NCBI RefSeq assembly: GCF_013456555.2
Contig: NZ_CP084885.1
Span: forward strand, 160,374-224,373
From: Natrinema zhouii
GTDB taxonomy: Archaea > Halobacteriota > Halobacteria > Halobacteriales > Natrialbaceae
Direction: 5' to 3'
DNA length: 64,000 nucleotides
The notes beneath the pieces are model-generated. The model searched no databases, was not told where the DNA came from, and worked only from the letters and a program-made list of their open reading frames with translations. This document shows positions 44,110-52,649 of the stretch, one piece after another. How positions within the stretch are numbered: the stretch's first letter is position 1; each line of letters opens with the position of its first letter. Both the position numbers and the translations under genes were made by a program.

Positions 44110-44355
44110 GGCTTCTAAATCGTCCATGATCTGTGGGTCCAAACGACGACTCTTACGGTGAAGGTAGTGGCAAACTGCGAGAAACCATCTTTCGATATGG
44201 TTCCGAGAAGGATACGAGAAGACAGGCGAATGGGAAGGACACGACGTGGTGGAATGGACTGGAAAGGAATTGTATGAGTATTGGGAGTGGGACGACTGCT
44301 ATTGTTCTCCTGACCAATAGTCTTATTGTATTGGTCGATGTACCAATGGGCGAGG

Positions 44356-44694
44356 ATGGCCTCACTGACCGACGACGACCTCGATGGCGTGAGCGAAGGG
44401 AGGAAGTACTCCAACGGGACCGTCGTCCGTGTGTTTTGCATGCGGACAGACCGCGACGCGTACCCGTCTGGGTGGGCCTACAAGCTCCACTACGGCGCGA
44501 CGGAGCCGGATCCACCCCGCACACTTGACGATGGGACGATTCGTCGGTACGACAATTCGCACGAGGACACGAAAGGGCACGAACTGCACGTCGCACCGGA
44601 CCCCGACCCAGACATAATCACGTTCCCCGGAATGGTCGAACTCTGGGAACGATTCTGGATCGAGATCCCGAAATCCGAGTTCGAGGTCAAGTGA
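44356..44694 (+). CDS. TumE-like (DUF6516) toxin
   Basis: 112 residues from MASLTDDDLDGVSEGRKYSN; a TTG-initiated start ten codons upstream is unlikely because it overlaps the TATA-like CTTATTGTATT. The core VVRVFCMRTDRDAYPSGWAYKLHYGATEP, RRYDNSHEDTKGHELHV and MVELWERFWIEIP matches the DUF6516/TumE group found beside HVO_A0114-type wHTH proteins. Its target is not known to me. The antitoxin gene starts 24 bases downstream, the usual toxin-first order. Confidence 0.7.
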   Translation: MASLTDDDLDGVSEGRKYSNGTVVRVFCMRTDRDAYPSGWAYKLHYGATEPDPPRTLDDGTIRRYDNSHEDTKGHELHVAPDPDPDIITFPGMVELWERFWIEIPKSEFEVK

Positions 44695-44718
44695 AGCCAT
44701 CACACCACGGTGATTCCC

Positions 44719-45168
44719 ATGAACGATACTACGCCGCCGCTGCATCCGATGGAGCGCGAACAGCTTCGGGCCGAATCAACCCTCGTCGTGACCGTAAAGT
44801 CGTCCAGTGAGTTCCACGATGATGTTACCGACGGTATCGAGGCGCTTGAGCGGGGCGATTCGGTGGATTCCACGCCGATGCTCTCGTTTACCAGCTACGA
44901 CGACCTCATGGAGACACTGACGCCGCGCGTCCTCGATCTCATCGAGGCCATCCGCCGGGAAGAGCCAGCCAGCATCAACGAGACCGCACGGGTCGTTGAC
45001 CGGGATGTGAAGAATGTCCACGAGGAACTCAGTCGGCTCGCCCAGCTGGGCATCATCTTCTTCGAGGAAGACGGCCAGAGTAAGCGCCCAGTCGTCTGGT
45101 TCGACGAACTCGTCATCAACCTCCCCTTCGATCCAGAGACTGGCGACACGGCAGCTGCCGCACCGTAG
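44719..45168 (+). CDS. TumA-like (HVO_A0114 family) winged-helix antitoxin
   Basis: About 149 residues from MNDTTPPLHPMEREQ; a GTG three codons upstream is an alternative. The N-terminal 80 residues (STLVVTVKSSSEFHDDVTDGIEALERGD, SFTSYDDLMETLTPRVLDLIEAI) probably bind the toxin. The C-terminal wHTH reads PASINETARVVDRDVKNVHEELSRLAQLGIIFFEEDGQSKRPVVW. Such proteins neutralise the partner toxin and usually repress their own operon. A headless relative lies at 1159-1425. Confidence 0.8.
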   Translation: MNDTTPPLHPMEREQLRAESTLVVTVKSSSEFHDDVTDGIEALERGDSVDSTPMLSFTSYDDLMETLTPRVLDLIEAIRREEPASINETARVVDRDVKNVHEELSRLAQLGIIFFEEDGQSKRPVVWFDELVINLPFDPETGDTAAAAP

Positions 45169-45660
45169 TTCCGACTGGTGGTGTGTTAATCGATAGGGAG
45201 CTCGGAGGTCGGTTGGCTATTGACGTTGGAACGAACTCCGAGCGGCGGGTGTCTATGGATGTCTCAGAGACAACCAGTGAGCGAGAACAGTGACACTGGA
45301 GACGCTTACGAACTTGACGACTCGTAGCTGAGCCGAAGCCGCACTCCTTTTATCGTCTCACCTATCTTTGCCCCTATGCGAACTATGCCTCTTCCTAAAC
45401 TACTGTCGTAGCCAGCGCGTGGGCGCGAGGCTATCGAGATGGCAATTGTTGAGATGGGTGCTCGTATTTCGTGTGGTCAAGGTGGATTTCCTCGTTCGAA
45501 GGGGTGGTGTGGTCGTTCATGGGAGGCGTTCTGAGTGACTGTTTGAGATTTCGGTTTGGATGGTACTCTCCCTTCACTCATTCTTTACTCTCCTTTTGTC
45601 ATACATACATAAAGTGGAAGTGTTTCACCCAGAAAATCACATAGAGAATCATGTCATTTG
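45169..45660. other. gene-free stretch after the toxin-antitoxin pair
   Basis: No supported ORF. GCTCGGAG (45200-45207) and CTCCGAGC (45236-45243) could pair as a loose hairpin after the antitoxin gene. AT-rich TTACTCTCC...CATACATACATAAAG near 45590-45615 looks promoter-like. Confidence 0.35.
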
Positions 45661-45704
45661 CGGTAACTCCTACACCTGTACTGAACGGTAACTACAGATG
45701 CGAA
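45661..45704 (+). repeat. imperfect direct repeat, left copy, flanking the OLD gene
   Basis: CGGTAACTCC...CTGTACTGAACGGTAACTAC then AGATGCGAA. The right copy at 47925-47967 shares most bases in the same orientation. It lies about 155 bases outside the 3' end of the nuclease gene. Confidence 0.6.
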
Positions 45705-45859
45705 TTGATCGCCGAGGTTCCTACCAGTTTCAGATGTTGTCCGGTGAGTCATGTAGAATACAAGTCGAGAATGAGTCACTGGTCAATCACTGTCTGATGA
45801 GGATTGGGATTAGTAGTATGACTGTGATCATATGGAACGCGAAAATCACTTCTGAGCCA

Positions 45860-47797
45860 TCAAGCGTCTATGATAGAGTTCAGATCTTCAAACAATGCCT
45901 CAAATCGGTCCAGTGTATCTTCTGCTATTTCCTCCTTGAACTTATCCCGATTCTTTTGGAAGTGCTTGGCCGGTTTATTGTGTTCAAACACACTTCCATT
46001 AATCTGCTTCTCTTCGAAGAACCATTCTAAACGACGTGCTATTCTCGGGTTCTGATTCTGAATATGGGAAAGATCTACTTCATCAGGAGCGTTTTGAGCC
46101 ATTCTGAGCTCAGGCAAATAGGCATCATTAACGAGAGAGATGTAGAATTCTTCTGAGAACATATCTTCCGTATCAGCGTTGCTATTCGCTGTGTACTCAG
46201 TGATTAGTTTGACGTTGTCAAGATCAAGTTGTCCACGGCTCTCGATGTTCTCGAGACGTTGCTGTATCCTAGTGTCGTCATCAAGCAGGACGCCGATATC
46301 CAAGTCATTAGCTCCAAACATGGAAACGAAGGTTGGCACATTATCCGCTCCATCAACTGGCACTGGTGTCCATTGGTGACTGAGGGATGTTCTCTCTTGC
46401 TCGTCAAGTATTTCCGACATGAGCTGCAGATAGATCATATCCGACTTTCCTTCGACTAACAGGACTTGTGGTCCGATCAGCAGTGTTTGAATTAGGTCGT
46501 AACCCAGAGCGGCCTGTAATGGGAAGATGGTGTCGCTGTCAGTTCCAAGGATATCCTCAGAAATCTTCGTACCTTCCCCTTGTTGGTACTGGACGAGTCT
46601 TGCTCGGTCCATGTTTCGAGGTTCCAGCATGAAAGGTGAGTGTGTGGTATAGATTACAGAGTGTACCGGTGCTAAGCGCTCGTTGATGAACCGAAGGAAA
46701 TCATTCTGAGCCTTTGCATGTAGGTTAAGACCGGGTTCATCGAGGAGCAGAATAAGATCGTCGCTATCATCTTTCATATCAGAAAAGTATGCAAGAAATG
46801 AGAAGAACCAGATGAAGCCCTTTGAACGCTTGTCGAATGGCAGTGTAACCCTGTCCCGTTCGCTGCGTATCCTAACATAGAGAACATAATTTTGCTTGTT
46901 CTGCTGGTTGTTTTGCTCTTGAATATCTCTATCAAATTCAACTTGTAGATCGTCGCTTTGACTCCAATACTCGAATACTTGGTCTGTAATGTAGTTTGCC
47001 GCAGCTTCGAGTTCTGCCTTTCTGCTTTCGTATCTACTAATATTTCTTATATCATTTATATCCAATTCTGCGACCGAGAGTAAAGATAAGAAGGTTTGGT
47101 CTGATTCCGATAAGTTGTTTTTATTTTGTTTTCGACGGATCTTATCAATGTTGATATCCCCTTCCATAATCGAGTAGTCATCGAAGTAGAGGAAGGAAGG
47201 CACAGAATCTTTTAAATAATCTGTCCCAATTCGCTTGTCAAACCCCTCTTTGAGGATATCCTGTACTTCAGACACAATGTCACTGATTGAGTCATCAGAA
47301 GATGTAGACTCCTGTACTTTGGTTTCTAGGTCTTCGAATGATTCGGCTTTCTGTAGTTTAGCCTCTGTTTTATTGTGGAACTCGAACTGGTTTACAAGGT
47401 ATTCTACGGCCTCACTTTCGTTAATATCGAATCTCCACGTTGTCTCGTTTTTATAATTCTTTGTTAGAACCGCAGTTGATGATTCTAAGATATTATCGGT
47501 GAATTGTTCCTGAATAGGTATGATTTCTTTCTTTGATAGTTCAAATTTAGCACTGGCTACTGGGTCAGGATCCTGGTCGTGGCGCTGCTTATATTGGGTG
47601 AGTCGGGTTCGTGGGTATTCCTCAACGTGATCGTATTGGCCCGTGTTATCGACCGGATTGAGCCTATGGATGGCTTCGAGAAATGCTGTTTTTCCGGATT
47701 CGTTTTTGCCGACGAAGCAGGTGACTTGGTCGAAGTCCACCCATTCGGAGTCCTCGATACTCTTGTAGTTTTGAACCCGGAGTTGCTGCAGTTCCAT
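45860..47797 (-). CDS. OLD-family nuclease (ABC ATPase plus TOPRIM)
   Basis: 645 residues from MELQQLRVQNYKSIED; the frame 34 codons further upstream is not protein-like. P-loop CFVGKNESGKTAFLEAIHRL (GKNESGKT at 30-37), a helical middle, signature region RSKGFIWFFSFLAYFS, Walker B LILLLDEPGLNLHAKAQ and IYTTHSPFMLEP. The TOPRIM domain follows: LLVEGKSDMIYLQLMSEIL, then GVLLDDDTRIQ. This is the layout of overcoming-lysogenisation-defect nucleases. There is no UvrD helicase beside it, so it is class 1 rather than Gabija. It is AT-richer than its neighbours and bracketed by direct repeats, which suggests a recent arrival as an anti-phage gene. Confidence 0.88.
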   Translation of the reverse strand: MELQQLRVQNYKSIEDSEWVDFDQVTCFVGKNESGKTAFLEAIHRLNPVDNTGQYDHVEEYPRTRLTQYKQRHDQDPDPVASAKFELSKKEIIPIQEQFTDNILESSTAVLTKNYKNETTWRFDINESEAVEYLVNQFEFHNKTEAKLQKAESFEDLETKVQESTSSDDSISDIVSEVQDILKEGFDKRIGTDYLKDSVPSFLYFDDYSIMEGDINIDKIRRKQNKNNLSESDQTFLSLLSVAELDINDIRNISRYESRKAELEAAANYITDQVFEYWSQSDDLQVEFDRDIQEQNNQQNKQNYVLYVRIRSERDRVTLPFDKRSKGFIWFFSFLAYFSDMKDDSDDLILLLDEPGLNLHAKAQNDFLRFINERLAPVHSVIYTTHSPFMLEPRNMDRARLVQYQQGEGTKISEDILGTDSDTIFPLQAALGYDLIQTLLIGPQVLLVEGKSDMIYLQLMSEILDEQERTSLSHQWTPVPVDGADNVPTFVSMFGANDLDIGVLLDDDTRIQQRLENIESRGQLDLDNVKLITEYTANSNADTEDMFSEEFYISLVNDAYLPELRMAQNAPDEVDLSHIQNQNPRIARRLEWFFEEKQINGSVFEHNKPAKHFQKNRDKFKEEIAEDTLDRFEALFEDLNSIIDA

Positions 47798-47924
47798 GAA
47801 ACTATTAGATGTTGTAGATGATGGTGTATAAATGATGTGTACATCTAAGACTGTGGTCTTGTTGGATACATTCTCTGCCCAGCACGCCATTTTTGACAAC
47901 TATCGGAGAGATAGATGGCCGCTC

Positions 47925-47967
47925 CGGTAACGTCTTCGTCTGTACTGAACGGCACTACATATGCGAA
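47925..47967 (+). repeat. imperfect direct repeat, right copy, flanking the OLD gene
   Basis: CGGTAACGTC...CTGTACTGAACGGCACTACA then TATGCGAA. Roughly 35 of 43 positions agree with the left copy at 45661 by hand alignment. It lies about 130 bases before the OLD start codon, so in this copy it could also include promoter sequence. Confidence 0.6.
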
Positions 47968-48074
47968 CCTAACGCAATTGTTTCCATCAGCTAATAGAGG
48001 TCTTTGAGAAGCTGTGCTGAATAGACAGCACAAGTGTACAAATAGTGGGTTGAAATCTACCCTATTATACTCTT

Positions 48075-48302
48075 TTATGGGCTGTGTTGAATCACTAGAC
48101 GGCGACGGAATGGTTCGCTAAATCGAAGGTCTTGAAGCGGGAGGCTTCAGTTGTTCATGTCCCAAATCTCCCGCTTCATTGGGCCAGTTGTGCCGATTGC
48201 TCAAAACGTTACTGGCGATGGAGACGAATCCGCCGCCCCAAAAGGTGGCGGCGGATTCACCGACTATGCTCTCGTTTCCCTGCATTGTCTGCGGATTTAC
48301 CT
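48075..48302 (+). mobile_element. 5' remnant of a second, different IS5-family element
   Basis: GGGCTGTGTTGAATCACTAG near 48077 resembles an IS5-group terminus. ATG at 48157 opens MSQISRFIGPVVPIAQNVTG, then DESAAPKGGGGFTDYALVSLHCLRIYL, the N-terminus of a haloarchaeal IS5-type transposase. The frame is cut at about 48302, where it joins a degenerate leader-motif sequence. It is dead. Confidence 0.65.
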
Positions 48303-48326
48303 TTCGTGAGGGGCGAACAACGCCAC
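48296..48326 (-). promoter_or_regulatory. degenerate leader-motif copy
   Basis: Minus strand: TGTGGCGTTGTTCGCCCCTC then ACGAAAGG. The first half agrees with the other leader motifs (for example copy G), but the downstream hairpin and start codon are gone, replaced by the IS5 remnant. Probably the scar of a lost motif-controlled gene. Confidence 0.4.
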
Positions 48327-48579
48327 AATCGCGTCGAACTGAGCAGTCACTCGAGCGGTCTCGTCTCTGCCTTCTCTGTTGCTGTGGGTGTGGTCCGACT
48401 GGACGGCTTTGTAATGCTCTCTGAGCCGTGCCAGCGGTGGCGCGCGATGAATGCGCGCTTCAGCGCGCAGAACGTGCGAGGGACGAGCGATGCGACCACA
48501 GGGAGCGAAGCGAGGAGGCTGGGGAGGCGCGAGCGAAGCGAGCGTGTGGTCGGACACACAAAAAAGAGAGCTGGTTCGC

Positions 48580-49461
48580 CTACTCCTGGGTCCACCACCG
48601 CCCGCGTTCTGGGAACTCGAGGCGGCTCCAGCCGGTCACAGCCAGGCTGCATCGCTCGTTGTGCCAGTTCTTCGCCGCGTTCCTGATCCGCACCGTCTCT
48701 CCCTCACTCACTGTTGTCTGGTAGGAGTTCTCCCAGATCGTGAACTTCATCTTCTCGGTCTCATCCGCGATCAGCCCAACCTGGCTGATCGACGGCTGCG
48801 AGGGCTCCCACAGTTTGATGATCTCGCCTTCCACGTCCACTTCGCCTGCCTCCACCTCCGGCACGTCTGCGATGTCTACGATCGTTCCCGACTCCGCTTT
48901 CACTTCGTCCATCTCCTCGAGGGTTGCGTCGATCATCGACGTCCCGTCCGCCACCTTCTCCGCCAGTCCACGGCTCACTGCCGCCCGGCTTGGACCCCCA
49001 CGCACCGTCTCTGTGATTCGCACCGATTGTTTGTTGACCGCCGCCAACTGCTCTTGCTCCAGCTCCGAACGGGGGTCCACCCGTTCAACCCGCCGCTCTC
49101 GACGCTGCTCGACCACAACTTCTCGCGTCCGCTTCTCTCGCCCCTCTTGCCGTCCAAACGTCGCCTTTGCGCTGATCAACTCGAGCTCCTCCTCTCGAGC
49201 CCGAATTCGCTCTTCCTGTGCCAGTGGCAGGTGACCGAACTCGTTCTCTTCGCGTCCAACCACTGTCTCCGGGTGGTTCGTCTCGACTTTCGTATTGACC
49301 TCCTGATCAACCGACGCCGCGAACTCCGGCGTTTCGTCCACGATGTCCTCCGCGAACGAATCTTCCACGTCGACGCCCACGTCCGTCTTCTCCGCAGCCG
49401 CCTCTTGGTTGACACTCGATTCATCCGAAGCTTTATCATCTCGGAAGTTCGTAGAACTCAT
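48580..49461 (-). CDS. RPA-like OB-fold single-stranded-DNA-binding protein
   Basis: 293 residues. The first 100 residues are acidic and probably disordered. A helical middle (EERIRAREEELELISAKATFG; RRERRVERVDPRSELEQEQLAAV) precedes an OB fold in the last 90 residues: EVDVEGEIIKLWEPSQPSISQVGLIADETEKMKFTIWE, VSEGETVRIRNAAKNWHNERCSLAVTG. This resembles the OB module of archaeal RPA1-type proteins carried by haloarchaeal plasmids. It would bind ssDNA during plasmid replication or transfer. The gene stands alone, with long gene-free DNA upstream. Confidence 0.7.
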   Translation of the reverse strand: MSSTNFRDDKASDESSVNQEAAAEKTDVGVDVEDSFAEDIVDETPEFAASVDQEVNTKVETNHPETVVGREENEFGHLPLAQEERIRAREEELELISAKATFGRQEGREKRTREVVVEQRRERRVERVDPRSELEQEQLAAVNKQSVRITETVRGGPSRAAVSRGLAEKVADGTSMIDATLEEMDEVKAESGTIVDIADVPEVEAGEVDVEGEIIKLWEPSQPSISQVGLIADETEKMKFTIWENSYQTTVSEGETVRIRNAAKNWHNERCSLAVTGWSRLEFPERGRWWTQE

Positions 49462-49740
49462 TGCTTAACCTCGAAGGCGCTACCCACCGCGTCTTCACCT
49501 CAACTCTTCTGAGTCCCAACTGTGTTCATCTCCTGCAACCGCTCTCGCTCGCGCCTTCAGGTCCCCTGAGGCGCGAGTAGAGCGGGACACTATCCCCACC
49601 AGCCAGCACCGCGCGCCGGGAGTGACCGGAGCGAGCGGCCAGCGCATTCCCCGTTCGCCGCGACGCAACGACGTCCGTCGCGGTCGGCTTTGCCGAGGTC
49701 CGCAGGACCCGGACGGGTGAAGCGCTGGCGTCGAAACCAG

Positions 49741-49782
49741 AGCCCGGCAGCACAGCGACCACCGGGAGCGAGCAGCCCGGAA
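49741..49782 (+). repeat. GC-rich direct repeat, copy 1
   Basis: AGCCCGGCAGCACAGCGACC...GGGAGCGAGCAGCCCGGAA. Copy 2 lies at 50643-50690 with a six-base longer middle. The GCCCGGC and GCCCGG segments could fold. Confidence 0.55.
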
Positions 49783-50642
49783 TGGTCGGTCGCGAGCGAC
49801 GCGGAGGGAGGGAAGGCGAGCGGGGCGTGCCGTCTCGTTCACACCAGTCGAGGGGTAGCTACAGCATCCCCACCTTCAGCTCAGCCTGGTGGGCTTCGAA
49901 AGGGCGAGGTCGACTCGGTCGTCCCCCGCCGACGCAAGCACCGCAACGACCGAGCGTAGCGAGGGAGTGAGGCGCGCAGCGAGGCGCGGGATGCCGAGCG
50001 GCCGAGGGCTTTCGGTGGGAGTGTACTCCGCTCACCTCTCTTTTCGAGTCATCTCCTCAACGACGTCGTCTCCCTCACAACCACCCCTCTACCTTCCTCT
50101 CTCCGTCACAATCTTCCCCTCATCCTGCCCTACGTAGCCCAAGACACTCACGCATCTACCCGTACTTCCCGCAACATCGTAATCGTCTCTCCCCACGTAC
50201 CAGTGTACCACCTCCTGCGTCTTCCTCGCCTCGCGTGTTCTGCCTTCTCGAGTTTCCCGGTGACCACCGATATCGAACTCGCCGGTCATCCACGTCCTCG
50301 ATAGCGTGGCGTCCGAGACAATGCGCCGGAGAGCCCGCCACCGGAGGATCCTCCGTTTTCACTCGAGACGTGTTCTTTTTAATAAGTTTTCACTCACGAG
50401 TAAGATAGTTTAGGTTTCAGTAATACGGCAATAGAACCCGCCTTTCCCTCGGGCCGATGGATCCGTGTTTCGCTCGAGTTGGACGTGCTCGCCCCGTCAG
50501 ATCTGCTTCAACTGTCCAACACTCGGACTGCTGTCTCGATTGTCACCCACGAATACCGCTGTTCCAGCTGTCCAACACCCGGATCGCTCTTGAGTAGTAA
50601 GACCACCAGACTGAGAGGGACCAACCTTACACACTGGGGGAA

Positions 50643-50690
50643 AGCCCGGCAGCACAGCGAGCTCGAAGAGAGCGAGCGAGCAGCCCGGAA
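50643..50690 (+). repeat. GC-rich direct repeat, copy 2
   Basis: AGCCCGGCAGCACAGCGAGC...GAGCGAGCAGCCCGGAA, matching copy 1 at both ends. Confidence 0.55.
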
Positions 50691-50816
50691 CCTGGAGGAG
50701 GGCGGGTGATCGTGGGAGGGCGGTGCTGTGCGGTGCGGTCCTCCTCTGCTCGCTGCTCCATACCCACCTCACTCCACTACTCTCATCCTTCCACTATCTC
50801 AAACCGCACCGATTCC

Positions 50817-51374
50817 CTACCTTCTGTACGGCTTCCGCATCCACGACTTCATCGAACTGCCCCATGCTCGCAGCTGTACTCGGATCGCTCGCCGCAGATC
50901 CTGCCGTAGCACCGCCACTTCCGTATAGTACGATCGCGCACTCCTCGGTAATTCATGGAACCGTTCCTGACACTCGAGACACGTGTACTCGAACTCAGCT
51001 CGGACTCTGTTCTGGTGCCCCTCGAGTTCACCCCCTTCGCTGTAGTGGAACTCCTCGTACACGAGCTTCTTCGAGACGAATTTCCGACCATCACACCGCG
51101 GGCACTGGTTCATCATCAGCGGCTCGTCCGATCCCTGCCTCGAGACAGTACCCGGTCTCATCGATGCTGCCCCGGCCGGTTCACCCTCACTGCTCTCCTC
51201 ACTATCCTCGGCTGAACTCTCGGCTTCGTCCACTGTGGTATCAGCTTGGTCTGCCTCCGATTCGTCTTCCTCATCTAGCGCTGCTCCTTCTCGAACCCAG
51301 TCGTCGAATTCCTCGCTCAGGATCTGGTCGTCGTCCTCTGCCTCTTCCGTCTGGTGTTGGTCAGTCCAGCTCAT
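50817..51374 (-). CDS. acidic protein with C-terminal zinc ribbon
   Basis: 185 residues from MSWTDQHQTEE; the longer frame crosses the leader motif. The first 80 residues are extremely acidic and disordered (DDDQILSEEFDDWVREGAAL; SSAEDSEESSEGEPAG). Then comes a zinc ribbon with long spacing: MMNQCPRCDGRKFVSKKLVYEEFHY...FEYTCLECQERFHEL. The end is basic (RRAIRVQLRAWGSSMKSWMRKPYRR). It has leader motif copy H seven bases upstream. It may bind nucleic acid; its position near the putative origin suggests a replication or copy-control role, which is an inference. Confidence 0.65.
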   Translation of the reverse strand: MSWTDQHQTEEAEDDDQILSEEFDDWVREGAALDEEDESEADQADTTVDEAESSAEDSEESSEGEPAGAASMRPGTVSRQGSDEPLMMNQCPRCDGRKFVSKKLVYEEFHYSEGGELEGHQNRVRAEFEYTCLECQERFHELPRSARSYYTEVAVLRQDLRRAIRVQLRAWGSSMKSWMRKPYRR

Positions 51375-51381
51375 ATCCCGA

Positions 51382-51413
51382 CTCACCCCTCTCAGGTGGG
51401 TGAACAACACTGC
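51382..51413 (-). promoter_or_regulatory. repeated leader motif, copy H
   Basis: Minus strand: GCAGTGTTGTTCACCCACCT then GAGAGGGGTGAG and the ATG at 51374. TCACCC pairs with GGGTGA. This copy lies 36 kb from the main cluster, next to the replication genes. Confidence 0.7.
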
Positions 51414-51439
51414 CGTCGCGATCACCTAGCCTGACGTCT

Positions 51440-52230
51440 TCCCTGCCACTCTACGTACACCACCATCACGATCATCTACCCTGATGTCCTCCTAGCTGCT
51501 CTTCACTCACCACCGCCCTCGAGTCCCACCTCACCGTCGACGTCCTCGCCCACGGCCACATCCCTCCCCTCGAGGAGAGCAACCCACACTGTACCACCTC
51601 CCCTCCAGGTCCACTCTATCCCTATCCTCGAGCTCTCTCCCAAATTCCCCGTCACGGCCTGACTCCTAGCTTGTACGTTCCTTCAGCTCTCACCTCTCCT
51701 CAGCTTCATCTCCAGTCCCCTGCTCCAGTCCTCTGCCCCTCTACTCCGATCACCACACACCACCCTGTTCTCCGTCCTTCACTCGTTCTCCAGACCTCCC
51801 TCTCTTTTCTCCCTCTCGCCTCGAGCACCATCCTCTCTCTACTTCTCCCCACCCTCTTCTTTCTCTATTGGTCCCTCACATTCTGCTCTCTTCTCAACTT
51901 TCTCTCACATCTATTACCTTGTCTCACACCCCGTCCCCTCCCACCTCTCTACCGCTCTCCACTCTCCCACTGATCGTGTTCTGAAAATGCTTCTCACTCC
52001 TCTCTCATTCCCCTTCCGACTACCCCCTTGTTACTGCCCCTGCCTTCCACCCGTTCTACACCCAACTCAATCCCTCCATTCTCGAGTCGTGAACACACCT
52101 CCAGACCGAACCTCCAGTTTCTGATACATACACCTCCCCTTGCCCTCTGAACCCTCCACGTCTCACTACCCGTCGCGCACACCTCTGTTTCTGCACAAAC
52201 CCCCATTCCTTTGGACGATTTTTCGTCATT
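51440..52230. other. strand-asymmetric pyrimidine-rich tract
   Basis: About 0.8 kb without a gene in which the plus strand is mostly C and T. By hand count 51781-51960 has 32 purines in 180 bases. A degenerate leader-like CTCCCCTCGAGGAGAG lies at 51564-51579. Open frames here translate into low-complexity Pro/Leu/Ser and are rejected. Such tracts can form unusual DNA structures or long purine-rich leaders on the other strand. Confidence 0.6.
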
Positions 52231-52264
52231 CACGACCGGATTTAAGCCCTCAAATAGTTTTAAA

Positions 52265-52560
52265 TCCCCGTTGCGCATATCTAAGGCCGTAACAATACGC
52301 GCAACGAGCAAAGGTTTCAAGCACGAAAGTCAAAAAACGCGCAACGAGGGGTTTCAGCCACCCAACCCAGCCGATTCTGGATTTCAATGTTCAAATTGAG
52401 GAACGACAGAAGAGACAGTTAGATATCACATTCTTAGAAGGATATCCCTTATCCGCTGATTTCTCCATCAGCAAGGCTCAGATAATGCGCAACGGGATAT
52501 TATCTCCTAGATAATAGTTGTAATTAATATATACAAGATATCATATTGGTTGAGTAGAAT
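52265..52560. other. putative replication origin with GCGCAACG iterons and AT-rich segment
   Basis: Four copies of a GCGCAACG core: ACGCGCAACG at 52297 and 52337, ATGCGCAACG at 52485, and the last in inverted form at 52269-52278. The two direct copies share a following GGTTTCA, and the outer pair share a following GGGAT or GGGGAT. Next to them lies an AT-rich stretch (TTGTAATTAATATATACAAG, 52515-52534) and GGATATCCCTTATCC near 52440. The primase operon is adjacent. Iterons plus an AT-rich duplex-opening segment beside replication genes fit a plasmid origin, but no initiator has been shown. Confidence 0.5.
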
Positions 52561-52649
52561 AGCACCAAATCCGGTTTTTAGATCTTCTGTATAGTTGCGA
52601 AAGAAATGGCCTAAAGAGAGGGTTGAATCCGAGGTGAGTTTTCTCTATA

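Larger units (their letters stand above)
49462..50816. other. 1.35-kb gene-free GC-rich region with dispersed repeats
   Basis: No ORF here has protein-like composition. Runs such as GAGCGAAGCGAG and GGGAGTGAGGCGCGCAGCG abound. Two related blocks start AGCCCGGCAGCACAGCGA and end GAGCAGCCCGGAA (49741-49782 and 50643-50690). A 16-base near-repeat CTGTCCAACACTCGGA occurs at 50512 and again about 56 bases later. The plus strand turns pyrimidine-rich near 50040-50250. It may be plasmid backbone with structural rather than coding roles. Confidence 0.45.

Noticed and set aside
45200..45243. Strong terminator after the antitoxin gene
   Set aside because: The arms are only eight bases with a 28-base loop and there is no T-run after them.
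45860..47797. Gabija (GajA-GajB)
   Set aside because: No UvrD-like helicase gene lies next to the OLD nuclease.
48451..49512. 353-codon plus-strand ORF opposite the RPA-like gene
   Set aside because: The minus strand has a coherent acidic protein with an OB fold; the plus frame is a His/Arg/Leu-rich shadow.
51671..51973. 100-codon plus-strand ORF in the pyrimidine tract
   Set aside because: Low-complexity Pro/Leu/Ser produced by C/T-only codons; no start context and no family.
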